A DNA stretch of 64,000 nucleotides, taken from contig NW_019028988.1 in NCBI RefSeq assembly GCF_002105155.1, positions 1 through 64,000 on the forward strand. The letters are read 5' to 3'. Source of the stretch: Lobosporangium transversale. Lineage: Eukaryota > Mortierellomycota > Mortierellomycetes > Mortierellales > Mortierellaceae. The translations under genes were made by a program, and so were the position numbers. Each line of letters opens with the position of its first letter. Position 1 is the stretch's first letter. The notes below the pieces were generated by a model that ran no database searches, was not told the DNA's origin, and saw only the letters and a program-made list of their open reading frames with translations. Shown here piece by piece: positions 47,584-59,670 of the stretch.

Positions 47584-48969
47584 TAGGCCTTCTTCACGTT
47601 TATAAAATTATCCTTGTAGTCAATGCTGCCAATAAGCAGTAGAAGTGGACGTGCAAGAAGACGAAGAAGAGGAAGAGGAAGAGGAAGAGGAAGAGGAAGA
47701 GGAAGAGGAAGAGGAAGAGGAAGAGGAAGAATGTTGATGAAATGAATGGGGTAACATGCAAATATTGCAAAAAAAAAAAAAAAAAAAAAAAAGGGGGATA
47801 GTATAAAGTGAAAGTGATAATGAAAGTGTGCGAATGAATATGGAAATGCAAGAAAGTCGAAGAATGAAAGTGAAATTGTGTGGAGATGCCTGAAAGCGTT
47901 TCAAGGGCACTTCTCTAACACTTTTTGTTTATACATCCAGGAAGATGCGTGCGACACTAAAAAAAATTGATGCATTAATGCTTCATGCACGTGTAAGATT
48001 AGATGATGGCTTTAATGTTTATTAATTTATCCCTAATTGATGACTTTAAACGGAACTGAAAGGCTTGCCTCATTATTTCCTTGGCATTCCCATTGGTATT
48101 GGCAACTAGAATCGAATCCGACATCACGCACGCGTCTTTTCATCACCATGATCGTGCATATCTTATATTAAAAGAGAGAATACTAAGACTTGCCTGATGA
48201 GCCCTCTTATTTGCTTTCACAGACGAGCAACGTCGGTATCCAAGAGGCGACATGTCGATGAATTTACAGTGCCATCAAAGGGAAATGGCCTTGCTTAGGA
48301 GTTCTGTCAAAATTCTAAAAAGTGAGAGGAGAGACTAAGGGTGTAAAAAAACGCGCTTTACAATTGTGTGCATACGCATGCTAAATGTTTTGCCGGAAGG
48401 AAGGAGTAAAGGAATCTGTAATACATCTGTTACACGCAATGAATCGTATTTAACCAATCTTATTTGGAACAAATTCAGTTACCCGTATCATGGTGCCTGT
48501 GTGCTTGACTGCAACCAATTAAGCATGCGAATGCGTATTCTTCGTCATTCATGTTTGTTCTCCAAAAAAGACATTGATCCTCTTTTTTTTCTTTTCTTTT
48601 TATTCATCGCCCCTCTTTCTCCTGTCAAATCCCCTTTCTTCTTGCAAAGAAATCCATTCGTTCATCATTGTTCATCCGTTGTTGATCAGAGCATCCCCTC
48701 TCCGCTCCTTATTTTTTTTCTTTTCAGGCCACTCATACTCCCTTCCTTTCAATTCCACTCTTGTTTCTCCTTCAACTCACTTTAGCTGAGCTCCTCAATA
48801 TCCACAAGAAAATACTTTTACTTCATTAACACATTAACAACAGCTCTTCATTGCAAATACTAAACCTCCAAAGCCAGTCAGTACCGACTCTGAATAGCTC
48901 GGTGAGTCTGACTTCTCTTTCCGCCCACACCTTCGACCTCAGACTAAACAAGTCGCATCCTTCACCTCC
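47584..48969. other. Divergent spacer with microsatellite
   Basis: Between the voltage-sensor-like gene (minus) and the GH5 gene (plus). Contains the GAGGAA repeat and an A run at about 47768. From about 48570 the plus strand is CT-rich, the probable leader of the GH5 gene. No further gene recognised. Confidence 0.55.
47669..47730. repeat. GAGGAA hexanucleotide microsatellite
   Basis: About ten near-perfect GAGGAA units. Read on the minus strand it creates spurious Ser-rich and Leu/Phe-rich ORFs, which I do not call as genes. Confidence 0.9.
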
Positions 48970-49594
48970 ATGTCCTCATATGCCTCATCTGATAGCAATG
49001 TTAATGATGGGGACCAAAATCAAGCCCTTTCAACAGCAACAAAAACAACAGGAACATTACCTCAATTGACACAAGGTGCTTTTACTGCAACAATCACTGC
49101 TACTACTGCTACTGCAACCACTACAGCAACAGCCACTCTTTTTCCTCGTCCTCGCCCATCTTCACCTTCAACAAAAGCCCATAGACCGGCTGGAAAGGCC
49201 CATGATTGGTATTCAGGAGGGGTGGTCACTTCTCATGGCCGCTGGTTTAGGGATGCACAGAACAGGACGTTACTCTTGCGAGGAGTCAACATGTGTGCTA
49301 ACTCAAAACTCCCAACTACACCCAATGGCAGCTCTCATTTGAATGAAGGCTTCTTCGATCACCGTAATGTTTGCTTTTTGGGCCGTCCATTTCCTCGGGA
49401 TCAAGCAGACGAGCACTTTTCAAGGCTGCAACGATGGGGCCTGACGTTTGTACGTCTGCTGGTTCCATGGGAGGCATTAGAGCACTCTGGACCGTACGTA
49501 TTTTTTTTAGTTATCCACTTTGATATAGATATCGAAGAGCGTTCAGCAACGAAAATGATGAGCGATGAGGTCAATGACCCTTCACTTCAAATTG

Positions 49595-49639
<45 letters not shown>

Positions 49640-52022
49640 GCTCACGTCTGTCGTGTGCTTAGTCAGTTGGGGACCTTATGTTCGGCACGATACCTTCCTC
49701 GTGTTCTTGTGAGCTTGATACATTTGATGAAAATGTCTTGTTTGACCCCACAAGGAGCTAATTGATATCTCTTTTTTTTTTTTTTTTTTTTTTTTTTGTT
49801 ACGACCGATCCTGATCATTTTAGAGGGATTTATGATGAAAAATTTATCGACTCCTTGATCGAGCTCATCGAACTTATGCCAAAGTATGGGATCAAGTGCT
49901 TTATCGATCCACATCAAGATTGCTGGTCTCGGTTTTCGGGCGGGTCAGGCGCACCGGGGTGGACATTTGAAGCGGCTGGACTCGATATTACAAAGTTTAA
50001 GACGACAGGAGCGGCCTATGTCCACAATACTAATCAATACCCAGGCGACTCACCACCTATGGTCTGGCCTACCAACTATACTAAACTTGCTGCAAGCACC
50101 ATGTTTACTCTCTTCTGGGCTGGAGACACCTTTGCACCTCAAAAGACGTATCAAGGAGAGACAATCCAGCAATTCTTACAGAATCGATACATTGCATGCT
50201 ATCAACATCTTGCAAGGTAACAAATAGACAATAAGATTGGCTTACGGTGTATTATGGCGTCATAGAAATGACGATGCTTACTTTTATTTCACAACCTTAA
50301 TACTCCTGCTTAGGCGTTTGAACCATCTCGATGCGGTTATAGGTTATGAAGTAATGAATGAACCACAGTAAGTTAAAGATGCTTTCCTGTCCTGTGCTGA
50401 GACAGATATATTTGTCAAATCATATCGAAACTCACTCATTGCTTCTCACTCTCTTATAACATAGTCCCGGATACGTTGGCCTTAAAAACCTCAAGCGGTA
50501 TGACTTTCGTACTAACCTGTTCTTTGGTGACTTTCCATCGGCGCTTGAGGCGATGGCGCTGGGTGATGGTATGACACTACCAATTGAGGTTTGGGTCAAA
50601 TCATGGCCATATCCAACGAAGAAAGAAAAAACCAGGATTGTCAATGCGGAAAAGGAGTCTGCATGGCTTGATGGCAAATGCTTGTGGAGACAACATGGTG
50701 TTTGGAGTGTGAACCCAAAGACAGGCACGGCACAGCTAGACAAACCAGATTATTTCACAAAGGACCCTTCAACTGGCGAAAAAATCGACTTTTCAAGGTT
50801 CTACCTTGATTTCGTTAATAAATACTCAAAGGCCATACAGAGCGTGACCCCCTCGGCGTTCGTCTTCGTTGGACCCATCCCCAACGAGCCTCCACCAGTG
50901 TGGGGGGCAGGAGATCATGAGGAGAACATCGTTTATGCTCCTCACTGGTACGATCTGCACTCAATCTTCAACAAGACATTTGATGGCCGCGTTACGCATG
51001 ATGTTCAGAGTCTCAGCAGAGTATGTTTGTTACTCTGCACTCTTTATATCCTTCTCTGCTCAGCTGCAAATCTAGGTTGAAAATAGCATATTTAGCTTAT
51101 ATATTAACTTTTTTTTTCTTTTTAGGGCAAGAACGTATTCTCTGCTACATATTTCGGGATCAAAGGAGCTAAGAGAAATTATCGTGGCCAGCTTGCCAAT
51201 GTGCTCAAATTGGGACTGCAGAATGTGGGAATAAAGCCATGTCTCATTGGAGAATGTGGTATCCCTATGGATATCAACCAGCGAGCAGCGTTCATGAGTG
51301 GAGACTATGGACACCACTCCAAATTTCTGGATGCCATTTTGTCTGCTCTGGAATCAAACCTCCTAAGTTTCACGTAAGCTCGATTAGGCAACTAAATCTA
51401 CATGGGCCCTGAGTATAGTGTACATAGTGGTTCTTAGCCATTTCTTGTATTGTAGATTTTACTTGACTGATTTTTTTTTCTCTAATGATAATCAGCCTTT
51501 GGAATTACAACGCCACCAACGACAATACTTATGGCGATCATTGGAACGGCGAAGATTTCTCCATTTTTTCACTAGATTCGCCCCAGTCATCGACTCCTCG
51601 CCTCTCTAGCGCAGGATCACCTTCCTCCTCAAAGACATCGCTTAGGCAACAGGCTCCAAACTTTGCAAAGGAAGTGATGCGGAGAGCGGCAGCTCAGAAC
51701 GGCTCTGGCGAGCTACCGACCATAACAAACGGTAATGCCGTTGGCAGTGGGAACGATAACTCTACCGACAACGAAGACAGCGACACAATAGAGGACGAAC
51801 TCTACACCGAAAGAGACGACGGACTAGAAACGATCATGGACTCCCCATTTGATCGATCCTATTTTTCGTTTGACCATGAGGAATCAGACCATGGACCTTA
51901 TCATGAGGGACACCTTGGGGGTCGCGCACTAGATGCTATTGTGGTATGTTCATACAACTTCTATTGCCCAAACTCTTAAGGATTGACTAACAAGGCAAGT
52001 ATGTATCATTTAATCTGACTTT

Positions 52023-52063
<41 letters not shown>

Positions 52064-52651
52064 CGACCCTATGCAGCTAAAGTGGTAGGAGAACCAATCT
52101 CGAGCGAGTTTGATCTAATGACGTTGCAGTACACGTTCCGGTACTGTAACTACATTCAAGCACCGGTGCCGATCGTCCACATCACCACACCGGAACAGCT
52201 ACATCGGGACCTTGACACCTCTCCATTGCATTCTGATTCTGTCAACTCCAGTGACTCGGCATTGGCCAATCAACTAATTGGGTCGTCCGGTGAAAAAACA
52301 GAACTAAATTCAACATGGTATGGCCATCCACCCAAGGATACAACGACTGCATTTGAAACCGAGATCTTTGTACCGCTGTATCACTATGATGGAGTCGAGC
52401 TGGAGATCCAAGTGAGTGATGGCGACTGGCTATTTGTGAAGGAGCGTCAGACATTATACTACCGACATAAAAATATGCAGCCGGGTGCAGTGCATTCGAT
52501 CCGAATCAAGCCTCTTCGTCGACCTACAGCTGTTGTCGATAAAATTGAAGTTCAGGCTCTGGAATATGGAGAATCTGTGAAAAAACAGTCAATCAAGGCT
52601 AGAGATGCCATGCCAGAAGACAACTCAAACCGTTCCTGCCTTATCATGTAG
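48970..52651 (+). CDS. GH5 glucocerebrosidase/steryl beta-glucosidase-like enzyme (EGCrP-type) with CaaX end
   Basis: Retaining beta-glucosidase related to fungal EGCrP1/EGCrP2, which hydrolyse glucosylceramide or ergosteryl glucoside intracellularly. Seven exons, 48970..49493, 49824..50216, 50314..50367, 50465..51020, 51126..51373, 51496..51943 and 52064..52651, encode 936 residues. A Thr/Ser-rich N-terminus of about 75 residues precedes the barrel: GRWFRDAQNRTLLLRGVNMC, LTFVRLLVPWEALEHSGPG, KCFIDPHQDCWSRFSGGSGA. The acid/base Glu is in YEVMNEPHPGYVG and the nucleophile Glu in PCLIGECGIPMD. TLWNYNATNDNTYGDHWNGE and the C-terminal beta domain (RPYAAKVVGEPISSEFDL) are typical. No signal peptide is seen. 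The protein ends SCLIM, a textbook CaaX farnesylation signal. The last intron's acceptor is preceded by about 40 A instead of pyrimidines. Substrate is inferred. Confidence 0.92.
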
Positions 52652-52805
52652 TTTTTTCATTTTTTTAGACCAATAAAAGTTTTTTCCATGATTTGACATG
52701 GAACGCCACTAAAAATATACATTTATTTTTTTTTTTACCAATCCATGCTTCGTTTGACACTTTCTTCATTCATTCCATTCTCTCAAATCTACTTTGCCCA
52801 ATACA

Positions 52806-54949
52806 ATGTCGAGAAGGAATCGTGGTGCTGGTACTACCTATGTCAACAATGTTCGTGGACCTACTAGTGCATTGACTAGTTTCTTGAATGAACGTGGCAT
52901 TCGTCGAGCCAACCCTGCTCCACAACCTCGTCCTCCTCGCAACAACACTGCTGTCTCTAGCACCGCCTCCACCGAACAGGAGGAACAAGAGGTGGAGGAG
53001 CAGCAACCAGACCAACAACAACAGGCGAGCTCCTCCTCATCCGCCTCACGAACTACCCGTACCGCTCGATTGACCCGAGGAAGGACTGTGACGACCTCGA
53101 CCGGCACTTCTCTCTCTGAGTCTATTGACGTTAGAGTCGAGTCTGCATCACACGTTGTTACAGGAGACGATGGTAACGATAGTGATGAAGAAGAAGACGA
53201 ACCCAGCCTCATACCTATTGCTGTTACAGCCCGAAGCACTCGTACCACTCGAGTCCGAGCCCGAACTGCTGTTACCGCCGATGCCGCCGTTTCTTCTAGC
53301 TCTTCTGCATCAGCAGCCTCATCATCCAAAGCCGCCAAGGCCAAGACTACTGAAGCCGCTGAGGCCCATCCATCCAAGAAGCGCTCTCGTAAGAAAGACG
53401 CTTCGGACGACTCCGATGACGAGGACTTCCATGACATTACCGGCTATGTTTCTCGATCCAAGTTTAGCCATAAGGGTAGGATGCCACAAGGCTCCAATAA
53501 GATTGAGTTTTGTTCACGATGCAGAGCTCGATTTACGATCAAGGCTGGGGCCACGCCTGCGGTGGATGAGAATGATGGTGGGTTGTTATGCCCTACCTGC
53601 GCTTCCTCCTCTAGTCCTTCAGTAGCTACTCCCAAAGCTCGGCCTGTCAAGCGACCAAGGAGAAAAGCGCAGAAAGCAGAGATTGAGAGTCAGGTTCCTT
53701 CGCTCCAGGATCTATGCATTCAGGTAAGTAAGACTTTGGCCTGACTTTCCTCCCTAATATCATGTGTTTTGGAAAGGCTTCATGGCTAATTTTTATTTTC
53801 TTGTACCAAATTCGTGTTCAGAAAATTGCAAACTGTATCGAAGATGTAGAAGGCTTTGGAGACATCAGTGACCTTAGCATGGACAAAATATGCAGGATCA
53901 TCAGCCGAAACCGATCTTTGAATGCGAATACTCTCCAGCTCTTTTTGGACTCTCGTCATTCAGATTTATCCCTCTATGACTGCACTGATATCAATGCATT
54001 AGGTCTCCAAAATATTGCTCAGTTCTGTCCAAGTCTCCGATCTCTCAAGCTCAAGTTTTGTGGGCGCATCGATGATTCTGTCATGGATTACTATACAAGC
54101 CATTTATCTCAATTAACATCGTTATCTCTTATTGGACCCATCTTGATAACTGAGGCGTCCTACATCAAATTCTTTGAGGCCATGGGCGAGAGATTTACAC
54201 GCTTCGAACTGAAGCACTCCGCCAGGTTCTCTTTAAAGGCGCTTAAGGCACTATGTGATAATTGCCCTAACTTGACCCATTTAAGACTTGGAGATTGTGG
54301 TCAGATGGACGACGAATGGATGGAACCGATTTCAAATCTGACAAAACTGAAATCGTTACGTCTGCGGAATCCGGAACGTGATAGAGTGAGCACTGAGAAA
54401 GTAGTCAAACTCATTCAAGCTGTGGGATCCGGATTGGAGGAGCTGGAACTTAAAGGGTTCGTGGAAATTGAAGATCCAGTTCTGTTGGACGCGATCCGGC
54501 CAAGTTGTGTTCGTTTGGAGCGGCTCAATATCTCTGGATGCGAAGAGTTCACAACAGAGGCCATTCAAACACTCTTCAAGGATTGGACCGTAAACCGTGG
54601 CCTGAGCTATATCAACCTTGAGAACTGTGTAATGCTCAAGGATGAAGCATTGATGGCAATCACAGCTCACTCGGCCACAACGTTGGAGACGCTAAACATC
54701 AAGGGACTGGATGAACTTACAAAAGATGCTTTACTCACCATAACTAAGTGTGAAAACTTGACCATGTTAGATGCCAGTTGGTGTCGTGCTATGGATGATG
54801 AAGTCATGGAGCAGCTTGTGAAAAGTGCGTCTAGATTGAACAAGGTGGTTGTCTGGGGTGATCACCGACTGACAGAGTGCTGTCCAAGCCGAAAGGGCAT
54901 GAAGATTGTTGGACGTGAAGGTGACTTTATCGATCTGCGGTTCATGTAA
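52806..54949 (+). CDS. RAD7: RAD7, LRR protein of global-genome nucleotide excision repair
   Basis: Partner of Rad16 (and of an Elongin C/cullin ligase) that recognises UV damage in silent chromatin. Two exons, 52806..53723 and 53822..54949, encode 681 residues. The N-terminus MSRRNRGAGTTYVNNVRGP then TSALTSFLNERGI is the Rad7 signature. A disordered Ser/Thr/acidic region follows, then a possible C4 zinc motif (FCSRCRARF ... LLCPTCA, about residues 237 to 265). The second exon is a run of leucine-rich repeats of the cysteine-containing/AMN1 type, such as LRSLKLKFCGRIDDSVM, LTHLRLGDCGQMDDEWM, LERLNISGCEEFTTEAI and LTMLDASWCRAMDDEVM. The repeats extend to the end, which reads VGREGDFIDLRFM. Start chosen at the ATG at 52806, the first in frame. 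Confidence 0.93.
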
Positions 54950-55079
54950 GAAGCTATGCTATTCTTGGATAGAAAGCAGTTATTTAGATAATTAGAGAAT
55001 GGGAATAAATGATGGCAGCGCCTGTCCATACGTATTGTGTGCATAACTGCAAGAATGTGGTTAAATCAGTGACAACGCA

Positions 55080-56090
55080 ATCGATAATCTCGATTCATTA
55101 AATAGACTTGAACTTTATCGACGACCGTGTTATCACCAATGCGTTTAACTCGCGCTTCGAAGATGATCGCAAATGTCTTTTCAGAATTACCTGAGGATCC
55201 TCATTTGAGCCATTCCCTTTTATTCCTTTCTCCTAACATGCTGCTATCAGTTCTCAGCACGGAACAGCCATCTTTCATGGCGTCATCTTGTCTTGGAGCG
55301 GCGGTGTTCAAATCCTCCAGACTGATGCCACTTGTGCAGGAGAGGATCTCGATTTTGAAGAACGGGTCCATCCTGTTAATTCAAAAATCGGTGCAGTGTC
55401 TATGACCTTCCCAAAATTCTGAGATGTTTTTGTAAGGCCGATAATCAATGAGATCAAGAAGTGGTTTTTATTATCGTTGCTAGACGGGAATTTTATCAAT
55501 CCTCGGCCATGACCGCTACATAATGTTTGCCCCTATGATAAAAATGGGGGTGCCTCCTTCCATTGTGGATCGCGAGCTACGCGCCCGGGCCATTTGTTGA
55601 ACAAATGACGTTATGAAACCTGGTACACTGGCTTGAACAACCCACCCGATATCGCCTACACCGCACTCCATCCCTGCTGCCTCTGTAGAAAGAAGTAGCA
55701 AGACTCCTCCCTGCGTGAACCGCTCCAAATGAGAGATTTTACCTTCTTCAGATAGGTTAACACGAAAAACATTAATTTTAGATGCACTGCTGTCGGCCAC
55801 ATTATTTTTAAATACCAAGAATGCTCATCATCTCATGCTTTGCATCAAAGTAGGCAATAGTCTTTTTTTTTTGGTATCCAAGAGGAAGCTAAAGAATATG
55901 GCTATATTCTTGTCGGACTTATTGGATTGTTCCTACATGAGTCCCTCTGGGAATAGCCAAATAATTAGAGGAAGGAAATATACCAGTGTTTCGCCCCATC
56001 CGCACGATGCAATAAGGATACAATCTTTTCCTTGTTCGATACAACAGTGAGTCGTAGCTGTAGCTTCAAGGCCTTGAAGGCTATCTTAAC
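55080..56090 (-). pseudogene. RecQ-like SF2 helicase pseudogene (internally deleted)
   Basis: Minus-strand translation in changing frames gives helicase motifs in order. First comes a decayed Walker A (CILIASCGWGETLVYFLP, near 55985..56040; GWGKT expected). After a gap comes the second RecA lobe: KKTIAYFDAKHEMMSI, then VFKNNVADSSASKINVFRVN, STEAAGMECGVGDIGWVVQA and FVQQMARARSS (55516..55818). AAGM-C and Q-x2-A-R-A correspond to motifs V and VI of RecQ-like enzymes (normally GRAGR). Motifs II and III between the two parts are missing, and stops and frameshifts are present. Below 55516 similarity fades; the lower boundary at 55080 is a guess. Confidence 0.7.
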
Positions 56091-56119
56091 CAATGTAAAT
56101 GGCAAACTACCGGGCACTA

Positions 56120-56760
56120 CAGAGCATGCCGGTAGCCAATTGGTTTAGTCTATCCACATCTTCGTTGAGGGGGCTAAAGATGGCGCGTTCAACGAGCATC
56201 TCAGGACGGAGCCCAGCATCTTCGATATCCGAGGATATCTGGCTAATGAACAACTACCCACGTTTGCGATCCTTATTCACAACAGGGGCATCAAGATTAA
56301 ATTACTGAGTATTCTGATATAGCCGCCGTGAATGCCAATGCTAGCCGTCGGCTCTGTTCCGTCACCAATGCGAAGCAGCCATTCGACATATGCTCAGTTT
56401 TCAGGATGACTGTTAACCCACATACTTTTACTCAACCTGAGTGTTGTCACCGAAGGCCAAATACAAGATCTTTGCAATGAAGCATCCCTAGTTTTAGCCT
56501 ACATCTCACAAACGATGATTGGGAGCACCTGTCTGAAGCCACCTCCAAACATAAATACCCTACCACCGAATGGAGTGCCTTGTGCCATACTATCTCGAAG
56601 CAGCCTATCGATGGTAGCATCAAAGTAATGCTTGTGTTGCAATGGAGCCTCACCTCAAAAGACGATGCCAGTATTACGTATTCTTATCGCAGCACCTTGT
56701 CACATACTAAGATTCCAGATGGAGCGACAGTCATGATCTCTAATTGCTCCGCCTTGAGTG
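56120..56760 (-). pseudogene. Pif1/Helitron-type helicase pseudogene
   Basis: Minus-strand translation shows a decayed Pif1-family helicase. A degenerate Walker B (VF-stop-GEAP, where WDEAP is normal) is followed by FDATIDRLLRDSM, PFGGRVFMFGGGFRQVLPII (normally GGDFRQ, with one Asp replaced by Gly), WLLRIGDGTEPTAD and PEMLVERAIFSPLNEDVDRL. In-frame stops occur in the Walker B region, after IIVCEM, and before the AYVEW block; at least two frame changes are needed. Such helicases occur in Helitron rolling-circle transposons and as host Pif1 paralogues; no Rep domain or Helitron ends were seen. It lies end to end with the RecQ-like relic on the same strand. Confidence 0.7.
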
Positions 56761-57975
56761 CCAACTCAAACTCTTGACACCTTTGAGATTAGATGATTGT
56801 GATGAGACTTTGGCAAATTCCATAGTCATATGGTTTACCTTTGGATAAAGAACTTTGCCCTTTCTGTCATATGCTAAAGGCTAGTACTTGAGTAACCTCT
56901 TGAGTAAAATATAGTGCTCAAAAGCCCCAACTATTAGCATTCAAGGAATGAGGCTACGGTTGGGGAAGGGGAGCGTGTGCTTTGTCCATGATTATGAGCA
57001 GCCAGCATGGCTCCTGTATTGGCCTATATTCTTATAAATATATTCTTTCTGTGTTGTTTTTAAATCAACAATCTAGCTCTCACGTAAATACACGAAGGTA
57101 TCCCTGCAAATCTACAAGTCATTAGATCTGAATGTATGAACGTTGATGTGTATTGCCATTTTGTTGTACAATCCGCGCTTGAACATTTGGGCCTTGAGAC
57201 AATTTAAATAAATGAAAGTAATATATTCTTGGCCTCTTGATGAACGCCTCTATTAAAGCCGAAATCTATTGAGAGTACTATGTAGCAAAATCAAATATGC
57301 AATATGCAACTGCAATAACTTTTGAGGATCCGCTTAATTTTATAACTTTTAAGTTGCTTTAGGTGGGTTTAATAATGTCAATGAATACTAACCAACACTT
57401 TCAGATGAAAAACAATATTGAAAATAGCTGGCTAAGCGACAACTTTCATACCGAGCATTATCAAAGCTTGAGGATGCTAAAAAAAGAAGTTTGTTACTTA
57501 GTGAAATATTCAACGTAAACCCAGTTGGTAGGTATCGTGGAAAAGACCATTCATATTTATTGTATTTGCAGATATCCTTGCTATCTACCCCAACGTCATG
57601 TTTGGAAGCGTCCATATCCTGACCATGATCGAAATCTGTCTCAATTAAAAATTTAAAAAAATCTGCCTTTAATTGATAAACATCCGCATACATAAAAAAC
57701 CGGCCCGGCAAAGTTAGGAAAAAAATTCAATACGAGCTTGAGCCCTTATGCTTCTCAATAGCACAACAAGGTATCAATGGACGAGCACTGGATACTAACT
57801 AGGGTGGGCGTAATAAAGATGCTTTTATTTGAGGAAGGTCGATCTACCAACACGCATTGGAGTAAGCCTAATACTCTGCAAAAAAAGACGCGAATAAGGT
57901 GTGTAACAGGATAGGATCTAACCTTATTCGACTGTAAAATAGTACCAAGTCAGACGAACTTTTGACAAAAGTGAA
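56761..57975. other. Spacer with an unrecognised minus-strand ORF
   Basis: AT-rich DNA between the helicase relics and the tRNA. A minus-strand frame at 57388..57711 is open for 107 codons (including FFMYADVYQLKADFFKFLIE) but matches nothing I know and shows no splice or promoter support. It may be further relic DNA. Confidence 0.4.
57967..57970 (-). terminator. Pol III terminator of tRNA-Pro
   Basis: On the minus strand a TTTT follows the tRNA 3' end after five bases (TTCAC then TTTT), as expected for RNA polymerase III termination. Confidence 0.8.
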
Positions 57976-58047
57976 GGGCCGAACCGGGAATTGAACCCGG
58001 GACCTCTCGCACCCTAAGCGAGAATTATACCACTAAACCATCCGGCC
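57976..58047 (-). tRNA. tRNA-Pro (anticodon AGG)
   Basis: A 72-base cloverleaf on the minus strand. The acceptor stem GGCCGGA pairs with TTCGGCC (one G-U), with discriminator C. The A box TGGTTTAGTGG and B box GGTTCAATTCC match consensus exactly. The anticodon loop TTAGGGT, on stem TCTCGC/GCGAGA, gives anticodon AGG, read as IGG after editing, for proline CCN codons. There is no intron. A TTTT terminator follows. Confidence 0.95.
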
Positions 58048-58694
58048 ATCGCTTGATGTTCGCTTACTTAAATAACATTATATTTCCAAATAGATATAGT
58101 CACGTGATAGCCACTACAATATCTTGGGCTTTCATTTGGCGCTTATGGGTCCTCGTTATCAAAAAAAAAAAAAAAAAAAAAAAAAGAAAAAAGACGTCTG
58201 TTTACACAATTTACACAAGCTAGGTATGCATATGTGAGAACATCGTCCGAGACATTTTTTTATTATTATTTCATATTTTCATTGTTTTGTTACTCTTCTC
58301 GGCAGGTTCTTTGGGGTGGAAGGACGTGAATATGATTTACAACGACGAGTATACACATATTTTTTCTTCTATTACTTTGTCATAACATAAAATAATTGAA
58401 AATGATAAATAATAAATTAATTAATAGAAAGAGTACATTAAGAAAAAGAAAATTATTATGTCCGATTAATTTGTTGATCTAATCAATAGTAGCTAAACCA
58501 TGCCATGACCGGAAATTAAAGGATCAACGAAAGCGAAAGGGAAGGAGTCAAAAGTTCACGATACAATGGCGTGGAGGGACGGAGCAAAGAAAAAAAATGA
58601 GAAAAGAGTAAAAGATAGGGAAAAAAGAGAGAGAAAAAGGACAATGTTAATAACGGATCACACCCAAAACTTCCTGAATTCCTTATTTATAATT
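58048..58694. other. Spacer between tRNA-Pro and the Boi-like gene
   Basis: 647 bases of AT-rich DNA with an A run near 58160. Short AATAAA/ATTAATAAA-like strings near 58400 could serve other transcripts, but nothing definite is seen. Confidence 0.5.
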
Positions 58695-59624
58695 TCAATG
58701 GATCGTGCTTCGTGCTGCCTCATCATATAATGCTTCATACTCTGATCCACCAGTGTGCTGTTGAGGCAATGGCGTTCCGTTAGCTTGTGAACTACTGCCA
58801 TTGCCTCCGTTCGTGTAGCTATCGTCCGGGAACCGAGCACGGATCCTCTCAAACATCTGCACAATCTTTTCTTCATTTCCATTGAAAATGTCCTTGACTG
58901 TGTACCCATCCGTTGAGATGCCAACACGGTCCATGAACTTGAATGCAGTCAGCAAATTCTCAAGCATCTGAAGAGTATATGTAGCATTGGGAATTCTCTT
59001 GTCGACCTGCTCGCCAGACAGCTGCTCAATCAGCCGTACAAGCACTACTCCTGAACGCAGTGACTGTGTCATATCATTGACGGGTCCCACTGAAGGAGGC
59101 AAGTTACGGTTGATCCAATCAACGTATTGTTCTTGCGTCTATTTCAATTAAATCCATATGTAAGTGACCAAAAAAAAGTGTTTAGATTATATGAGTATAA
59201 AAGACGATGTTTGAGAGAGTTTACAAAGCCGACTTACCCAATGTCCACCTTGATGGCTAGGGCCTTGACCAGATGAAGAAAGGCTGTCATGACCCTGGTG
59301 ATGGAATGAGTCCAGCTCACTATCAGGCCGTAAGTTCTTAAGATGCTGAGAACGTTGCTGTTGGCCATATCTTTCATCGTCCTCATCTCGCCATGGATCA
59401 CCATCATTGTTATGACCGTCATCCTGGTCAGGTTGCACAAAGCTATGCCGCTGGTTTTGCTGATGTTGATGATTAGGACTTTGACGGCCAAGATTCTGGG
59501 ACTGGTGCATGTTATTGTTCATCCCATTGCCGTTGTCATTCTGGTAATATTGCTTAGAATTCCCCTCATATTCATCCTGGAGATATCCCTCACCGTCGGA
59601 GTCCGGATCATCGTAGTCTAACAT

Positions 59625-59670
<46 letters not shown>

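Noticed and set aside
47600-47910. Minus-strand ORFs rich in Ser or Leu/Phe upstream of the voltage-sensor-like gene
   Set aside because: They are produced by the GAGGAA microsatellite and an A run; the 26-base exon gives a better start.
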